DNA of 64,000 nucleotides from positions 744,001-808,000 of the forward strand of contig CALNYW010000003.1 of the NCBI GenBank assembly GCA_942490985.1, read 5' to 3'. Positions 1 to 8,549 of this stretch are shown one piece after another. Source of the stretch: Thiosocius sp942490985 (GTDB lineage: Bacteria > Pseudomonadota > Gammaproteobacteria > Chromatiales > Chromatiaceae). Each line of letters starts with the position of its first letter. Within the stretch, counting starts at the first letter, position 1. A model generated the notes under the pieces. That model was not told the origin of the DNA. It saw only the letters and a program-made list of their open reading frames with translations, and ran no database searches. Made by a program: the position numbers and the translations under genes.

Positions 1-148
1 CACGGGTCAACCAAACGGCGCCCTTCGCCATGACGAGTTTGACCGACTGTTTCGACAGCCCGCTCTGGTCGCTCAAAACGTCAACGACACTGTCGGTCGG
101 GTCGACCACGTCGACGTGTATTTCGAAATGTTCGAGCGACGTTGCCAT
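1..148 (-). CDS. RluA-family pseudouridine synthase, N-terminal fragment (runs off the window)
   Basis: This is an open frame from an ATG at 148 to the window edge, giving 49 codons on the minus strand. The last residues read QSVKLVMAKGAVWLTR, which resembles the S4-like N-terminal segment of a subgroup of RluA-type 23S rRNA/tRNA pseudouridine synthases, where a KGAVWL motif precedes a basic stretch. The catalytic domain lies outside the window, so the substrate cannot be inferred. The gene is divergent from the transglutaminase-like gene that follows. Family assignment rests on a short segment and is moderate. Confidence 0.6.
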   Translation of the reverse strand, partial: MATSLEHFEIHVDVVDPTDSVVDVLSDQSGLSKQSVKLVMAKGAVWLTR

Positions 149-344
149 GCTGCCGGACTATACCGATACGGCAGCAACCCCGATTCATCAGGTAAAGCGA
201 ATTGACACAGTTAGCCGAAATTCATCCCGATACATGCTTGGTTTTCCGCTGCATGCGCCGTATGCTCTGCAACACATTCGACCGCGTTTTTCATCCGCCG
301 CCAAACACGCCCGACCTCTGCTGCGCGGACTTGCTGGAGGAACC

Positions 345-1133
345 ATGTGGCTGAAAACCAGCTGTGTCCTGACATTCGAGATCACCACTCCAACACCCTT
401 CGTGCTGATGATGCGGCCACGCAGCGGTGCACAGCAGTGGATTGCGCGGGAGGCCTACACCCTCACGCCGAGCGTACCTGTGTTCGAGTTCACTGACGGT
501 TACGGCAATCTCTGTCAGCGACTGACGGCCCCACCCGGCATCTTCGAAATCGCAACCAGCGCCGAGGTAACGACCGCAGACCGTGTAGATCAGGCCCGCA
601 ATGCCCAATTCATCGAGATACAAGAGCTTCCCGAGGGTGTGCTCAGTTATCTACTGCCCAGCCGGTATTGCGAGTCTGACCGCTTTCATCAGCTGGCCAG
701 CGAGGTGACCTTCGGCCAGCTCCCCGGGTATAATCAGGTCGCAGCGATCGTCGCCTGGCTACGCAACAATGTTCGGTTCCAGCCCGGCAACAGCGACGCG
801 CTGGTATCGGCGACAGAGGTCAATATCAGGGGCTTCGGTGTCTGCCGGGACTTGTCCCACCTCGGCATTGCCATGTGCCGGAGCCTGAGCATCCCCGCGC
901 GTATGGTCGTGGGCTATCTCTACCAACTGGTCCCAATGGACCTTCATGCCTGGTTCGAAGCCTACGTGGGCGGCCGTTGGTATACGTTTGACGCCACGCA
1001 AGCCACTCTGAATGGAGGTTATGTCGCCGTGGGCTATGGCCGGGATGCGGCAGATGTCGCGATCTACAGCCAGTTCGGACCCGCGGTGTTTCCAACGGCC
1101 CAAACTGTACAGGTCGAACGCATTCAGCGCTGA
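345..1133 (+). CDS. Transglutaminase-like cysteine protease/peptidase family protein
   Basis: The 262-residue protein has the transglutaminase core triad in order: Cys167 in GVCRDL, His201 in DLHAW and Asp216 in TFDATQ. The N-terminal half is the beta-rich region common in bacterial transglutaminase-like proteins. No signal peptide is evident, so it is probably cytoplasmic. The ATG at 345 was chosen because GGAGG lies five bases upstream; the frame stays open upstream, but that part lacks coding character. A second homologue starts 68 bases downstream, so the two probably form an operon. Bacterial members of this superfamily are usually peptidases or amidases; the substrate is unknown. Confidence 0.85.
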   Translation: MWLKTSCVLTFEITTPTPFVLMMRPRSGAQQWIAREAYTLTPSVPVFEFTDGYGNLCQRLTAPPGIFEIATSAEVTTADRVDQARNAQFIEIQELPEGVLSYLLPSRYCESDRFHQLASEVTFGQLPGYNQVAAIVAWLRNNVRFQPGNSDALVSATEVNIRGFGVCRDLSHLGIAMCRSLSIPARMVVGYLYQLVPMDLHAWFEAYVGGRWYTFDATQATLNGGYVAVGYGRDAADVAIYSQFGPAVFPTAQTVQVERIQR

Positions 1134-1201
1134 GTTCGCCGGCCTTTGATTCGACAGCGCCAAAGGCTTCCCGCCCTCAACACGACCGAGACTCAATCCA
1201 A

Positions 1202-2050
1202 ATGCGTTTCTCTATCCAGCATCACACGCAATACCGCTACTCGCAGCCCGTCCGGCTCAGCCCGCATCACTTGCGTTTCCACCCGCGTGATGATGGCGCA
1301 CAGCGTGTCATTCGCCACCACCTGGAAATCTCGCCAACGCCACAGGGGCAAAACGCACATATCGATCTCGAGGGCAACCGCGTCACCCAGATCTGGTTTG
1401 CGGACGACACCGATCATTTGACGATCGCTTTGACCATGGAGGTCGAAACCCTGAGGTCCAATCCATTCGACTTCATCTTGGACCAGGCGGCGATGTCGCT
1501 GCCTATCGACCATTCCCACGATGTGGTCTGTGCGCAAGGCTACCTTCAGCGTATCGATACCGACGATGCGGTTACTGCCTTCGCGGCTGAAATGAGCCTC
1601 GCTGTTAACCGTGACACCCTGCGATTCGTCGACCGCCTCAACCGCGAGCTGTTCGCCGACTTTAACCATATTCACCGCGAAACCGGCGAGCCTCAATCGC
1701 CAGCGACGACACTGCAGACGCGCCACGGCGCTTGCCGCGATCTGGCGGTGCTGTTCGTCGACTGTTGTCGGGCGGAGGGGCTGGCGGCACGTTTTGCCAG
1801 CGGTTACCAGAAGGGCAACCTGCAGGCCGAGCGACGGCATCTGCACGCATGGCCGGAGGTCTATCTTCCCGGCGCCGGTTGGCGGGGGTTCGATCCCACC
1901 CACGGCGAGGTGATCGCCGATACACACGTGACGGTTACCGCTGCGGCCAACCCACAGGACACCATGCCGGTGAGCGGCATCTTCACCGGACAGGGCGCCA
2001 GCAGCACCCTTCACTACGACCTGCGTATCGAGGTGTCGGACGAGATGTAA
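1202..2050 (+). CDS. Transglutaminase family protein with bacterial N-terminal domain
   Basis: The 282-residue protein opens with the bacterial transglutaminase-like N-terminal domain (about residues 1-85, starting MRFSIQHHTQYRYSQPV). The transglutaminase core follows, with Cys178 in GACRDL, His215 in HLHAWPEV and Asp231 in FDPTHG. Length and architecture are typical of this common proteobacterial family, whose members are often encoded beside ATP-grasp/alpha-E genes; those are not present here. It follows a shorter homologue on the same strand. The likely activity is cysteine peptidase or amidase; the substrate is not deducible. Confidence 0.9.
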   Translation: MRFSIQHHTQYRYSQPVRLSPHHLRFHPRDDGAQRVIRHHLEISPTPQGQNAHIDLEGNRVTQIWFADDTDHLTIALTMEVETLRSNPFDFILDQAAMSLPIDHSHDVVCAQGYLQRIDTDDAVTAFAAEMSLAVNRDTLRFVDRLNRELFADFNHIHRETGEPQSPATTLQTRHGACRDLAVLFVDCCRAEGLAARFASGYQKGNLQAERRHLHAWPEVYLPGAGWRGFDPTHGEVIADTHVTVTAAANPQDTMPVSGIFTGQGASSTLHYDLRIEVSDEM

Positions 2051-2268
2051 TGCGGTTGACGCGGGGCAGACGAATATTTCAGCTCGCTGCGCTGCGCTTC
2101 GGCATTTATCCTGTCACGATAACGGCAGCGATCTCACGCCCCTGTCCCGCTAATTATGCTCGTCGGCCCGCGTAGCATCGACGCCGTCCGTGAGCCGCCG
2201 TGCAGGCTGAATGCCCGACCCACAGGCGTTGCGCAGATGATTTCGTGACGTGTGTTTTCGGCGTGAAT

Positions 2269-2294
2269 CAGGGCAATCCTTTGCCCTGGTTTTT
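2269..2294 (+). terminator. Rho-independent terminator after the transglutaminase pair
   Basis: An 8-bp stem (CAGGGCAA / TTGCCCTG) with a four-base loop is followed by GTTTTT. It lies between the convergent transglutaminase gene and glnN and is oriented to stop the plus-strand transcript. Confidence 0.7.
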
Positions 2295-2308
2295 CACGGA
2301 AGTCTCTA

Positions 2309-4483
2309 CTAGCGAATGAAGAGCATTTCGCGATACTTCGGCAGTGGCCAGATCTCATCGGACAGCTCCTCCTCGAGCTGGTCCGCATAGACCCGCACCT
2401 CATCCATCAGCGGTCGAATCGTCTTCGCACAGAACTGCATGTGGGCGTCAGTCGACTCAAAGTCTTCTACCGCGGCCGCATCCATCAGCTTGTAAACGGT
2501 CTGCAGCATCGCATTCGCATTCCCGGCAACGCTCTTCGCAATCGTCCGGTCGAGTTCGATACCCATCGCCCCCATTCCGGCGTCAGTCGCTGCGAGATCA
2601 GCCAGGTAGGTCATCGCTGCCGGGTAGATGATCGTTTTTGCCATCTCGATGACGAGCTTGGCCTCTACCGCGATCGACATGATGTAGATCTCGGTATACA
2701 CCTCGTAGCGACTTTGCAGTTCGACCGGCGACAGCACACCCGTACGACTGAACAGCCCCCTCACCGCATCGTCATTCAGGTAGGGCAGTGCATCCGCCGT
2801 GGTCGGCAGGTTCAACAAGCCGCGCTCCTCGACGGCCATTCTGTGCCATTCCGCAGAGTACCCGTCGCCACCGAAGATGACCGCGCTGTTCTCAGCCATC
2901 ATCTCTTTGAGCACGGCAATGACCGCGGCAGGGACTTCGCTGCCCTTGGCCAACTCGGCCTCGAGCTTTTCGCTCATCCAATTCAGTGAGTCAGCCAGGA
3001 TCGTGTTCATCGCAATCAGTGGCCCTGAAACGGATTGCGCAGAACCGACCGCACGGAACTCGAAACGGTTACCGGTAAAAGCGAACGGCGAGGTCCGGTT
3101 ACGGTCACCCGAGTCCTTGGCGAATGGGATGATCTGCGACAGGCCGAGGTCCATGATGCCGCCGCTGTCGGTGCCGTCGAGTTTGCCGTCCTTTATCTGC
3201 TCGAAGATCTTTTCGATCTCGCTGCCCAGGTAGACCGACAGGATCGCGGGCGGTGCCTCATTGGCGCCGAGACGATGATCGTTGCTCGCCGAGGCGATAA
3301 CTGCGCGCAGCAGCGGACCGTAACGGTGTACACCACGAATCACGGCACCGCAGAACATCAGGAAGTTGAGATTTTCATGTGGCGTCTCACCCGGGTCCAA
3401 GAGATTGCCCTGGGTGGCGTTACCGATCGACCAGTTGACGTGCTTGCCTGATCCGTTGATCCCGGCGAATGGTTTCTCATGCAGCAGGCAGACGAAACCG
3501 TGTTTCAGCGCGGTGTTCTTCAATACCGTCATCAACATCTGCTGGTGATCGGCCGCGACGTTGGCGGCCTCAAAATACGGTGCGATTTCGAACTGGCCGG
3601 GTGCGACCTCGTTGTGCCGCGTCTTGGCCGGGATACCCAGGCGATAGAGCGCCTCTTCGACGGCCTCCATGTAAATCTGGACGCGCTCGGGGATCGCGCC
3701 GAAATAGTGGTCGTCGAACTCCTGGCCCTTTGCCGGGGCAGCCCCAAACAACGTGCGGCCCGCCAACGTAAGGTCGGGGCGTAGGTTGGCAAGCTTGGCA
3801 TCGACCAGAAAATACTCTTGCTCCGCGCCGCAGCTCGAATTGAGCGGCGCGACGTCACTTTCGCCCATCAGTCCCAGCAGCTTGGTGCCGGCTTCGTTCA
3901 TCGCGGCGTTGGAGCGCAACAGCGGCACCTTCTTATCAAGGGCCTCACCGGTCCATGAGACGAACACCGAGGGGATGCACAGGGTAGCGCCGTTCTCGGT
4001 ATCGATGATGAATGCCGGGCTGGTTGGGTCCCAGAAGGTATAACCACGTGCGGCATTGGTTTGACGAATACCGCCGTTCGGGAACGACGAACCGTCAGGC
4101 TCGCCTTTGGTCAGCAGGCTGCCGTTGAACTCGGTGATCGCCTTACCGCTAGAATCGGTGATGATGAAGCTATCGTGCTTCTCGGCGGATGCACCGGTCA
4201 GCGGGTAGAACACATGCGCGAAATAGTTCGCGCCTTTGGACAGCGCCCAGGTCTTCATTGCTGCCGCGACGTCGTCGGCGACCTCCGGCGATAGTGCGGC
4301 GCCGGTCTCAAGCGTCTTTTTCATCGCCTTGAAGGCGGACTTAGACAATGCGTCTTCCATCTTCATCAACGTGAACACGTCGGACGCCCAGATATTCTCC
4401 AGTGAGTCCGGCTTGGTGACGGCAACAGGCGCGCCTGTCGTGATTTCAAAAACGGCGTGCGAGCGCGCTTCGTTCTGGCTCAT
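2309..4483 (-). CDS. glnN: Type III glutamine synthetase
   Basis: The 724-residue protein has the length of GSIII enzymes, which condense ammonia and glutamate to glutamine with ATP in the cytoplasm. Recognisable blocks are NEVAPGQFEIAPYFE, the NGSGKHVNWS segment, and NRTSPFAFTGNRFEFRAVG, which carries the conserved active-site arginine/glutamate region. The ATG at 4483 was chosen because GAGGAGA precedes it at good spacing and GSIII proteins start here; the frame extends 106 codons further upstream without coding character. A candidate sigma-54 promoter lies about 160 bases upstream, which would fit nitrogen control. GSIII often serves as an additional glutamine synthetase alongside GlnA. 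Confidence 0.95.
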   Translation of the reverse strand: MSQNEARSHAVFEITTGAPVAVTKPDSLENIWASDVFTLMKMEDALSKSAFKAMKKTLETGAALSPEVADDVAAAMKTWALSKGANYFAHVFYPLTGASAEKHDSFIITDSSGKAITEFNGSLLTKGEPDGSSFPNGGIRQTNAARGYTFWDPTSPAFIIDTENGATLCIPSVFVSWTGEALDKKVPLLRSNAAMNEAGTKLLGLMGESDVAPLNSSCGAEQEYFLVDAKLANLRPDLTLAGRTLFGAAPAKGQEFDDHYFGAIPERVQIYMEAVEEALYRLGIPAKTRHNEVAPGQFEIAPYFEAANVAADHQQMLMTVLKNTALKHGFVCLLHEKPFAGINGSGKHVNWSIGNATQGNLLDPGETPHENLNFLMFCGAVIRGVHRYGPLLRAVIASASNDHRLGANEAPPAILSVYLGSEIEKIFEQIKDGKLDGTDSGGIMDLGLSQIIPFAKDSGDRNRTSPFAFTGNRFEFRAVGSAQSVSGPLIAMNTILADSLNWMSEKLEAELAKGSEVPAAVIAVLKEMMAENSAVIFGGDGYSAEWHRMAVEERGLLNLPTTADALPYLNDDAVRGLFSRTGVLSPVELQSRYEVYTEIYIMSIAVEAKLVIEMAKTIIYPAAMTYLADLAATDAGMGAMGIELDRTIAKSVAGNANAMLQTVYKLMDAAAVEDFESTDAHMQFCAKTIRPLMDEVRVYADQLEEELSDEIWPLPKYREMLFIR

Positions 4484-5001
4484 CGATGATTCTCCTCGGC
4501 TTAAATTAGGTTTTAAACAGTTTCGGCACCACGCGGAACACGGAGGACGGACGCATGACCATCCCCTTGCCAGTAGGTCGGCGACTTCGGGATTGGATTT
4601 GCCGGCCTGGACTTTCCAACAAGCGTGAAGCCGTTCTACAAGCAGGCAATGTGCCAATCCGGACCGAGCGGACCGGTGCGACCAGGGCGGGAGCGGGAAA
4701 CCACTGTCGAAAGCCGCCCTACCGGGCTCTTCGGGGAATCGGAAACCGTCTGACTGGCCGCCTTCTGCGGCGCCCGAAGCAACAAAATGCTGCCTACGCA
4801 CTGTTTTGGATTTTTACGCGCACTCCAATAGTGCAGGTGGTTACCGGCAGCGGAAGGCGATTCGTATGGCTGCGCGCTATTGCGAACCAAGTCACGAAAT
4901 ACTTTGGCGGCCCGTCACAGACCCGGTCATCGCCTCGATTAACGCAGATTAACCCTGCTAGCTTCACGGGCACTTTCCAAGACAAGAGAGTCCCGACCGC
5001 T
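4484..5001. other. Intergenic region between divergent glnN and fccA
   Basis: This 518-base region has no convincing coding sequence; the open frames crossing it are upstream extensions of glnN and fccA. It should hold the promoters of both divergent units. A sigma-54-like element for glnN is listed separately. No clear sigma-70 promoter for fccA stood out. Confidence 0.6.
4640..4657 (-). promoter_or_regulatory. Candidate sigma-54 promoter of glnN
   Basis: Read on the minus strand, the sequence is TTGGCAC, five bases, then CTGCTT. This matches the -24 TGGCAC box exactly and the -12 TTGCW box except for the first base. It would place transcription start near 4628, leaving a leader of about 145 bases before glnN. 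Nitrogen-regulated glutamine synthetases commonly use NtrC and sigma-54; no NtrC sites were resolved. Confidence 0.45.
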
Positions 5002-5373
5002 ATGCGACAAAAACGCCTTTCCACTCTGTTCTGCGGCGCGTTTTTCACCGCGCTCACCACCATCGCAATCGCCGATGACCCGACCATCGACCGCCTGCTG
5101 GCTTCGCAGTGTGCACAGTGTCATGGCACCAATGGCTATGCCGTCGGTGAGATGGATTCGCTGAACGACGAAAGCCCGAAGGATTTATACGAAGACCTGA
5201 TGGACATGCGTTCAGAGGACCGCGCCGAAGACATCATGGAACATCAGGCGATGGGGTACACAGAGGAACAGATTCTGCGGATTGCGAACTGGTATGGCCT
5301 GGTTTCGGGCAAGTCCGGCGAACAACCGGAAATCGAAAAGCGCGAGCAAGAGCATGACGAAGACGATGACTGA
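5002..5373 (+). CDS. fccA: Flavocytochrome c sulfide dehydrogenase, monoheme cytochrome subunit
   Basis: The 123-residue precursor has a signal peptide (cleavage probably after residue 24, before DDPTID). It has one CXXCH heme site (Cys37, Cys40, His41) and Met84 as a probable axial ligand. The acidic C-terminus ends in a run of Asp and Glu. It accepts electrons from the FccB flavoprotein encoded 53 bases downstream during periplasmic sulfide oxidation. A single heme resembles the small cytochrome subunit of green sulfur bacteria rather than the diheme subunit of Allochromatium. The ATG at 5002 gives a proper signal peptide; the longer upstream frame does not. Confidence 0.85.
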   Translation: MRQKRLSTLFCGAFFTALTTIAIADDPTIDRLLASQCAQCHGTNGYAVGEMDSLNDESPKDLYEDLMDMRSEDRAEDIMEHQAMGYTEEQILRIANWYGLVSGKSGEQPEIEKREQEHDEDDD

Positions 5374-5426
5374 TCGCCCGATGACTGCGTCATTTCTTTT
5401 ACCCGATCCACTATTGGAGTCTAGCC

Positions 5427-6695
5427 ATGTCATTTAGTCGCAGACGTTTTCTTCAGGCCTTCGGTGCTGCAGCAGCCATCTCGGCGACGCCAAGCCTCGT
5501 GCGTGCGCTCAACAACCAAAAGATTGTCATCGTCGGCGGCGGGTTCGCCGGCGCCACCGCGGCGAAATACCTCCGGTTATGGAGCGGCGGCACGCTTGAC
5601 GTCACGCTTGTCGAACCCAAGGCGAACCACACCTCCTGTGTGCTCAGCAACCTGGTGCTGAACAAGCGCATCGCGCTATCCGAGCTCCGACTGTCTTACC
5701 AGACGCTTGCATCCACCTATGGCGTGAACGTGATCCGCGATCGTGCGGTAGAGATTGACGGCAGCGGTCACAAGGTGCGACTGAAGAATAACGGTTGGCA
5801 GACATACGACCACATGATTCTTGCGCCGGGCATTGCATTCAAAAAGCCGCGTGGGACAGACTTCAGACTCACGCCACATGCGTGGATCGCCGGTGAACAG
5901 ACTCAGCTTCTGGCATCGAAGGTCAACAGTCTGGGCCCACAGTCCACTTTCATCATGACCATTCCGGCCTCACCGTACCGCTGCCCACCCGGCCCTTATG
6001 AGCGGGCATGTCTTGTCGCCGACATTCTCAAACGTCGCGGCTACGACAACGGCGACGCCCGCGTCCTCGTGCTCGATGCCAATAGCGACATTCAGGCGGA
6101 ACGACATACCTTCGAGCGGGCGTTTAGCGGTATCTACCGCAACATCATCGATTACCGAACCAACACCCCGGTAACCGCAGTCGACTCGGCGGCCGGCCTT
6201 GTAGAGAGTGGCATGAAAGAGTTCTCCGGCGACGTGGTAAACATCATTGCACCGCAGCGCGCGGTGGGTTTCGTTCGCAAATCAGGGCTCACCGATGGCG
6301 GCTCGTGGGCCGATGTTGATCCGCTGACTTACGAATCGACAGTGGTTGGCTTTGACGGCATCCATATCATCGGCGACTCGCAGGCCACGAATCAGCCGAA
6401 ATCCGCGCATATGGCGAATGCACACGCAAAAGTCTGTGCCGACGCGATAATCCGTTCAGTCGCTGGCTCATCGAATCGCGATCCCGAGCGAATTCCCAAC
6501 GTGACGACCAACTCGGCCTGTTACAGCCCGATCACCTATGACGAAGCATCCTGGCTAACCGCAAATTTTGCCTACGATCCCGCGACCGGGCAGATGGGCC
6601 TGACCCATCTGGGCGAGGCAGAACGATGGAGTCGCGAGAATTACGAAGAAATGTTCGCCTGGGCCAGCAACCTGTTTACCGACAGTTTTCACTGA
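5427..6695 (+). CDS. fccB: Flavocytochrome c sulfide dehydrogenase, flavoprotein subunit
   Basis: The 422-residue precursor has a Tat signal (SRRRFLQAFG) and a Rossmann FAD-binding motif (GGGFAG, residues 37-42). Cys71 in TSCVLSN sits where the flavin is covalently attached in this family. Cys186 and Cys365 match the redox-active disulfide at the sulfide-oxidising site. It oxidises sulfide to polysulfide or sulfur in the periplasm and passes electrons through FAD to FccA. It is co-transcribed with fccA and followed by a strong terminator. The paralogous SoxF is similar, but no sox genes are visible nearby. Confidence 0.93.
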   Translation: MSFSRRRFLQAFGAAAAISATPSLVRALNNQKIVIVGGGFAGATAAKYLRLWSGGTLDVTLVEPKANHTSCVLSNLVLNKRIALSELRLSYQTLASTYGVNVIRDRAVEIDGSGHKVRLKNNGWQTYDHMILAPGIAFKKPRGTDFRLTPHAWIAGEQTQLLASKVNSLGPQSTFIMTIPASPYRCPPGPYERACLVADILKRRGYDNGDARVLVLDANSDIQAERHTFERAFSGIYRNIIDYRTNTPVTAVDSAAGLVESGMKEFSGDVVNIIAPQRAVGFVRKSGLTDGGSWADVDPLTYESTVVGFDGIHIIGDSQATNQPKSAHMANAHAKVCADAIIRSVAGSSNRDPERIPNVTTNSACYSPITYDEASWLTANFAYDPATGQMGLTHLGEAERWSRENYEEMFAWASNLFTDSFH

Positions 6696-6745
6696 AAACT
6701 TCGAGCAACCTACCCGGGTTGCGCGTTATCTAGACATGATCCTTT

Positions 6746-6786
6746 AACGACCGGCAGTTGCGAATAGCTGCCGGTCGTTTTTTCCT
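6746..6786 (+). terminator. Rho-independent terminator after fccAB
   Basis: A 12-bp GC-rich stem (AACGACCGGCAG / CTGCCGGTCGTT) with a ten-base loop is followed by a run of T, about 50 bases after the fccB stop. Confidence 0.85.
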
Positions 6787-7029
6787 ACCGCCAATTATCG
6801 CATCGCTGCGTCGCCACATGGCGGTGGACAGGTGTTCCTACATCCTCACCGCATGAGGCTGCTCGAGGCCAAGTAAACCGCTAATCGTCTGCACAGCCCA
6901 CCCGCATTCAGCTTCATTTCAGCTAACCGAACTAGGATCAGCCCTGACACGGATCTGGCAGCCACGGCATTACCACCGCCTGCCAGCCCATCTTTCACGC
7001 TTTCGAGACACAACGGCTCAGGAGGCCGA

Positions 7030-7560
7030 ATGCAAACGACAACACGACGGATTCCCGTTTGGGATCCTTTCATACGCGCCTTCCACTGGTCTCTTGTGCT
7101 GGCGTATTTTGGTGCCTGGTTGACCGCCGAGGAGTGGGGCTGGCTGCATGATCGACTGGGCTATTTCATTGTCGCCTTGCTAGGCCTTCGCCTGGCCTGG
7201 GGCTTGATTGGGAGCGAGCACGCACGTTTCATCAGCTTTCTGAAGGGACCCACCGCTACGCTCGAATACCTTAAATCCCTGGCTTCCGGTCGGGCAAAGC
7301 ACTACATCGGGCACAACCCGGCCGGCGGCTGGATGACGATCGTGCTGATCACAACCCTGCTCGCAACCATCGTCACCGGCGTGCTGATGGGCGGCCATGA
7401 AGACCTGTGGGAGGAGCTCCATGAAGGGTTGGCCAGCCTCTCCCTGCTACTTATCGTGGTGCACATCCTGGGGGTCATCGCCGCCAGCCTGCTACACAGT
7501 GAAAATCTTATTCAAGCCATGCTGACCGGCTTCAAATTGAGGAAACATACCGATGTCTGA
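7030..7560 (+). CDS. Cytochrome b561-family membrane protein
   Basis: The 176-residue integral membrane protein is predicted to have four transmembrane helices. Histidines occur in the usual places (FHWSL near the N-terminus, the KHYIGHNPAGG loop, and VVHILG in the last helix). This is the di-heme b561/Ni-hydrogenase-type cytochrome b fold that carries electrons between quinones and periplasmic partners. GGAGG precedes the start. It overlaps the PepSY gene by eight bases and leads an operon with a two-component system, so its expression or function may be linked to a periplasmic signal. Confidence 0.88.
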   Translation: MQTTTRRIPVWDPFIRAFHWSLVLAYFGAWLTAEEWGWLHDRLGYFIVALLGLRLAWGLIGSEHARFISFLKGPTATLEYLKSLASGRAKHYIGHNPAGGWMTIVLITTLLATIVTGVLMGGHEDLWEELHEGLASLSLLLIVVHILGVIAASLLHSENLIQAMLTGFKLRKHTDV

Positions 7561-7882
7561 AACACGCCTAAAAACGCTAACATGGTCTTTCGTCGCACTG
7601 ATCGGCCTGTCTGCTGCTGTGCTGCTGTACGGCGGCTCTCCGGCAACTGCCTCCAACGACCATGATGTCGCGCAAGCACTACGGGATTCCGGTGACATCC
7701 GTCCGTTGAGCGAACTGCTGCAACGTGAGGAGCTTGCCGGCATGCGGGTGCTTGAGGCCGAACTCGATTACGAATATGGCCGAGCCGTCTACGAGCTCGA
7801 GCTGCTGGACGATCAGGGTCGCGTGAGCGAACGCTACTACGACGCGGCTACCGGTGAGCCACTGAGTAACTTCGGAGACTGA
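7553..7882 (+). CDS. PepSY-domain periplasmic protein
   Basis: The 109-residue protein has an N-terminal signal or anchor (hydrophobic residues 10-28). The PepSY-like segment follows (about residues 60-107), ending with YYDAATGEPL, typical of this fold. PepSY proteins often sit next to b-type cytochromes and PhoP/QseB-type regulators, as here, and may modulate sensor or peptidase activity. It overlaps the cytochrome b561 gene upstream and is one base from the response regulator downstream. Confidence 0.85.
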   Translation: MSETRLKTLTWSFVALIGLSAAVLLYGGSPATASNDHDVAQALRDSGDIRPLSELLQREELAGMRVLEAELDYEYGRAVYELELLDDQGRVSERYYDAATGEPLSNFGD

Positions 7883-7883
7883 T

Positions 7884-8549
7884 TTGCGCCTGCTACTGGT
7901 CGAGGACGACAGCGAGCTTGCCGAGGGTATCGCCGAGGGCCTGCGTCGCGATGGCTTTGCCATCGACTGCTGTGGCGATGGTGTCGAGGCAGAGTATCTT
8001 GGACGTGAAGGCCTCTACGACGCGATCGTGCTCGACCTCGGCCTACCGGGCAGGGCCGGCCTGGACGTACTGCGCAACTGGCGCGACGCCGGCCTGACAA
8101 TGCCCGTTTTGATACTGACCGCACGAGATGCCTGGAGTGAGCGCGTCGCCGGCCTTCGGGCCGGTGCCGACGACTATCTTGGGAAACCGTTTCACCTGGA
8201 GGAAGTCAGCGCACGCTTGCACGCCCTTCTGCGCCGCAGCACGGGCCGCGCAAGTCCAGAACTGGTGGTTGGCGGCGTGCACCTCGATGAAGATCACCAA
8301 ACGGTAAGGCGCCCGAACGGCGACGTCATCACGTTAACCGGCACTGAATTCCGGTTGTTGCGTTACTTGATGACCCACCCTGAGCAAGTGCTATCGAAAG
8401 CGCGGCTCACCGATCATATCTACGAGGACGACCAGGACCGCGACAGCAACGTGCTCGAGGTCTACATCCGACGTCTGCGCGAAAAAATTGGCCGAGAGCG
8501 GATCGAGACGCGACGCAACCAGGGATACCTTTTCCGGAGCGGGACTTGA
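7884..8549 (+). CDS. OmpR/PhoP-family response regulator
   Basis: The 221-residue protein has a receiver domain (acidic pocket EDD at 7-9, phospho-acceptor Asp51, conserved Lys101) and a C-terminal winged-helix DNA-binding domain (about 125-221, with the LTGTEFRLL segment). The start is TTG, directly after the PepSY stop, and the stop overlaps the histidine kinase start by four bases. It is presumably phosphorylated by that kinase and regulates this operon and others. It most resembles the QseB/PhoP branch. Confidence 0.93.
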   Translation: MRLLLVEDDSELAEGIAEGLRRDGFAIDCCGDGVEAEYLGREGLYDAIVLDLGLPGRAGLDVLRNWRDAGLTMPVLILTARDAWSERVAGLRAGADDYLGKPFHLEEVSARLHALLRRSTGRASPELVVGGVHLDEDHQTVRRPNGDVITLTGTEFRLLRYLMTHPEQVLSKARLTDHIYEDDQDRDSNVLEVYIRRLREKIGRERIETRRNQGYLFRSGT

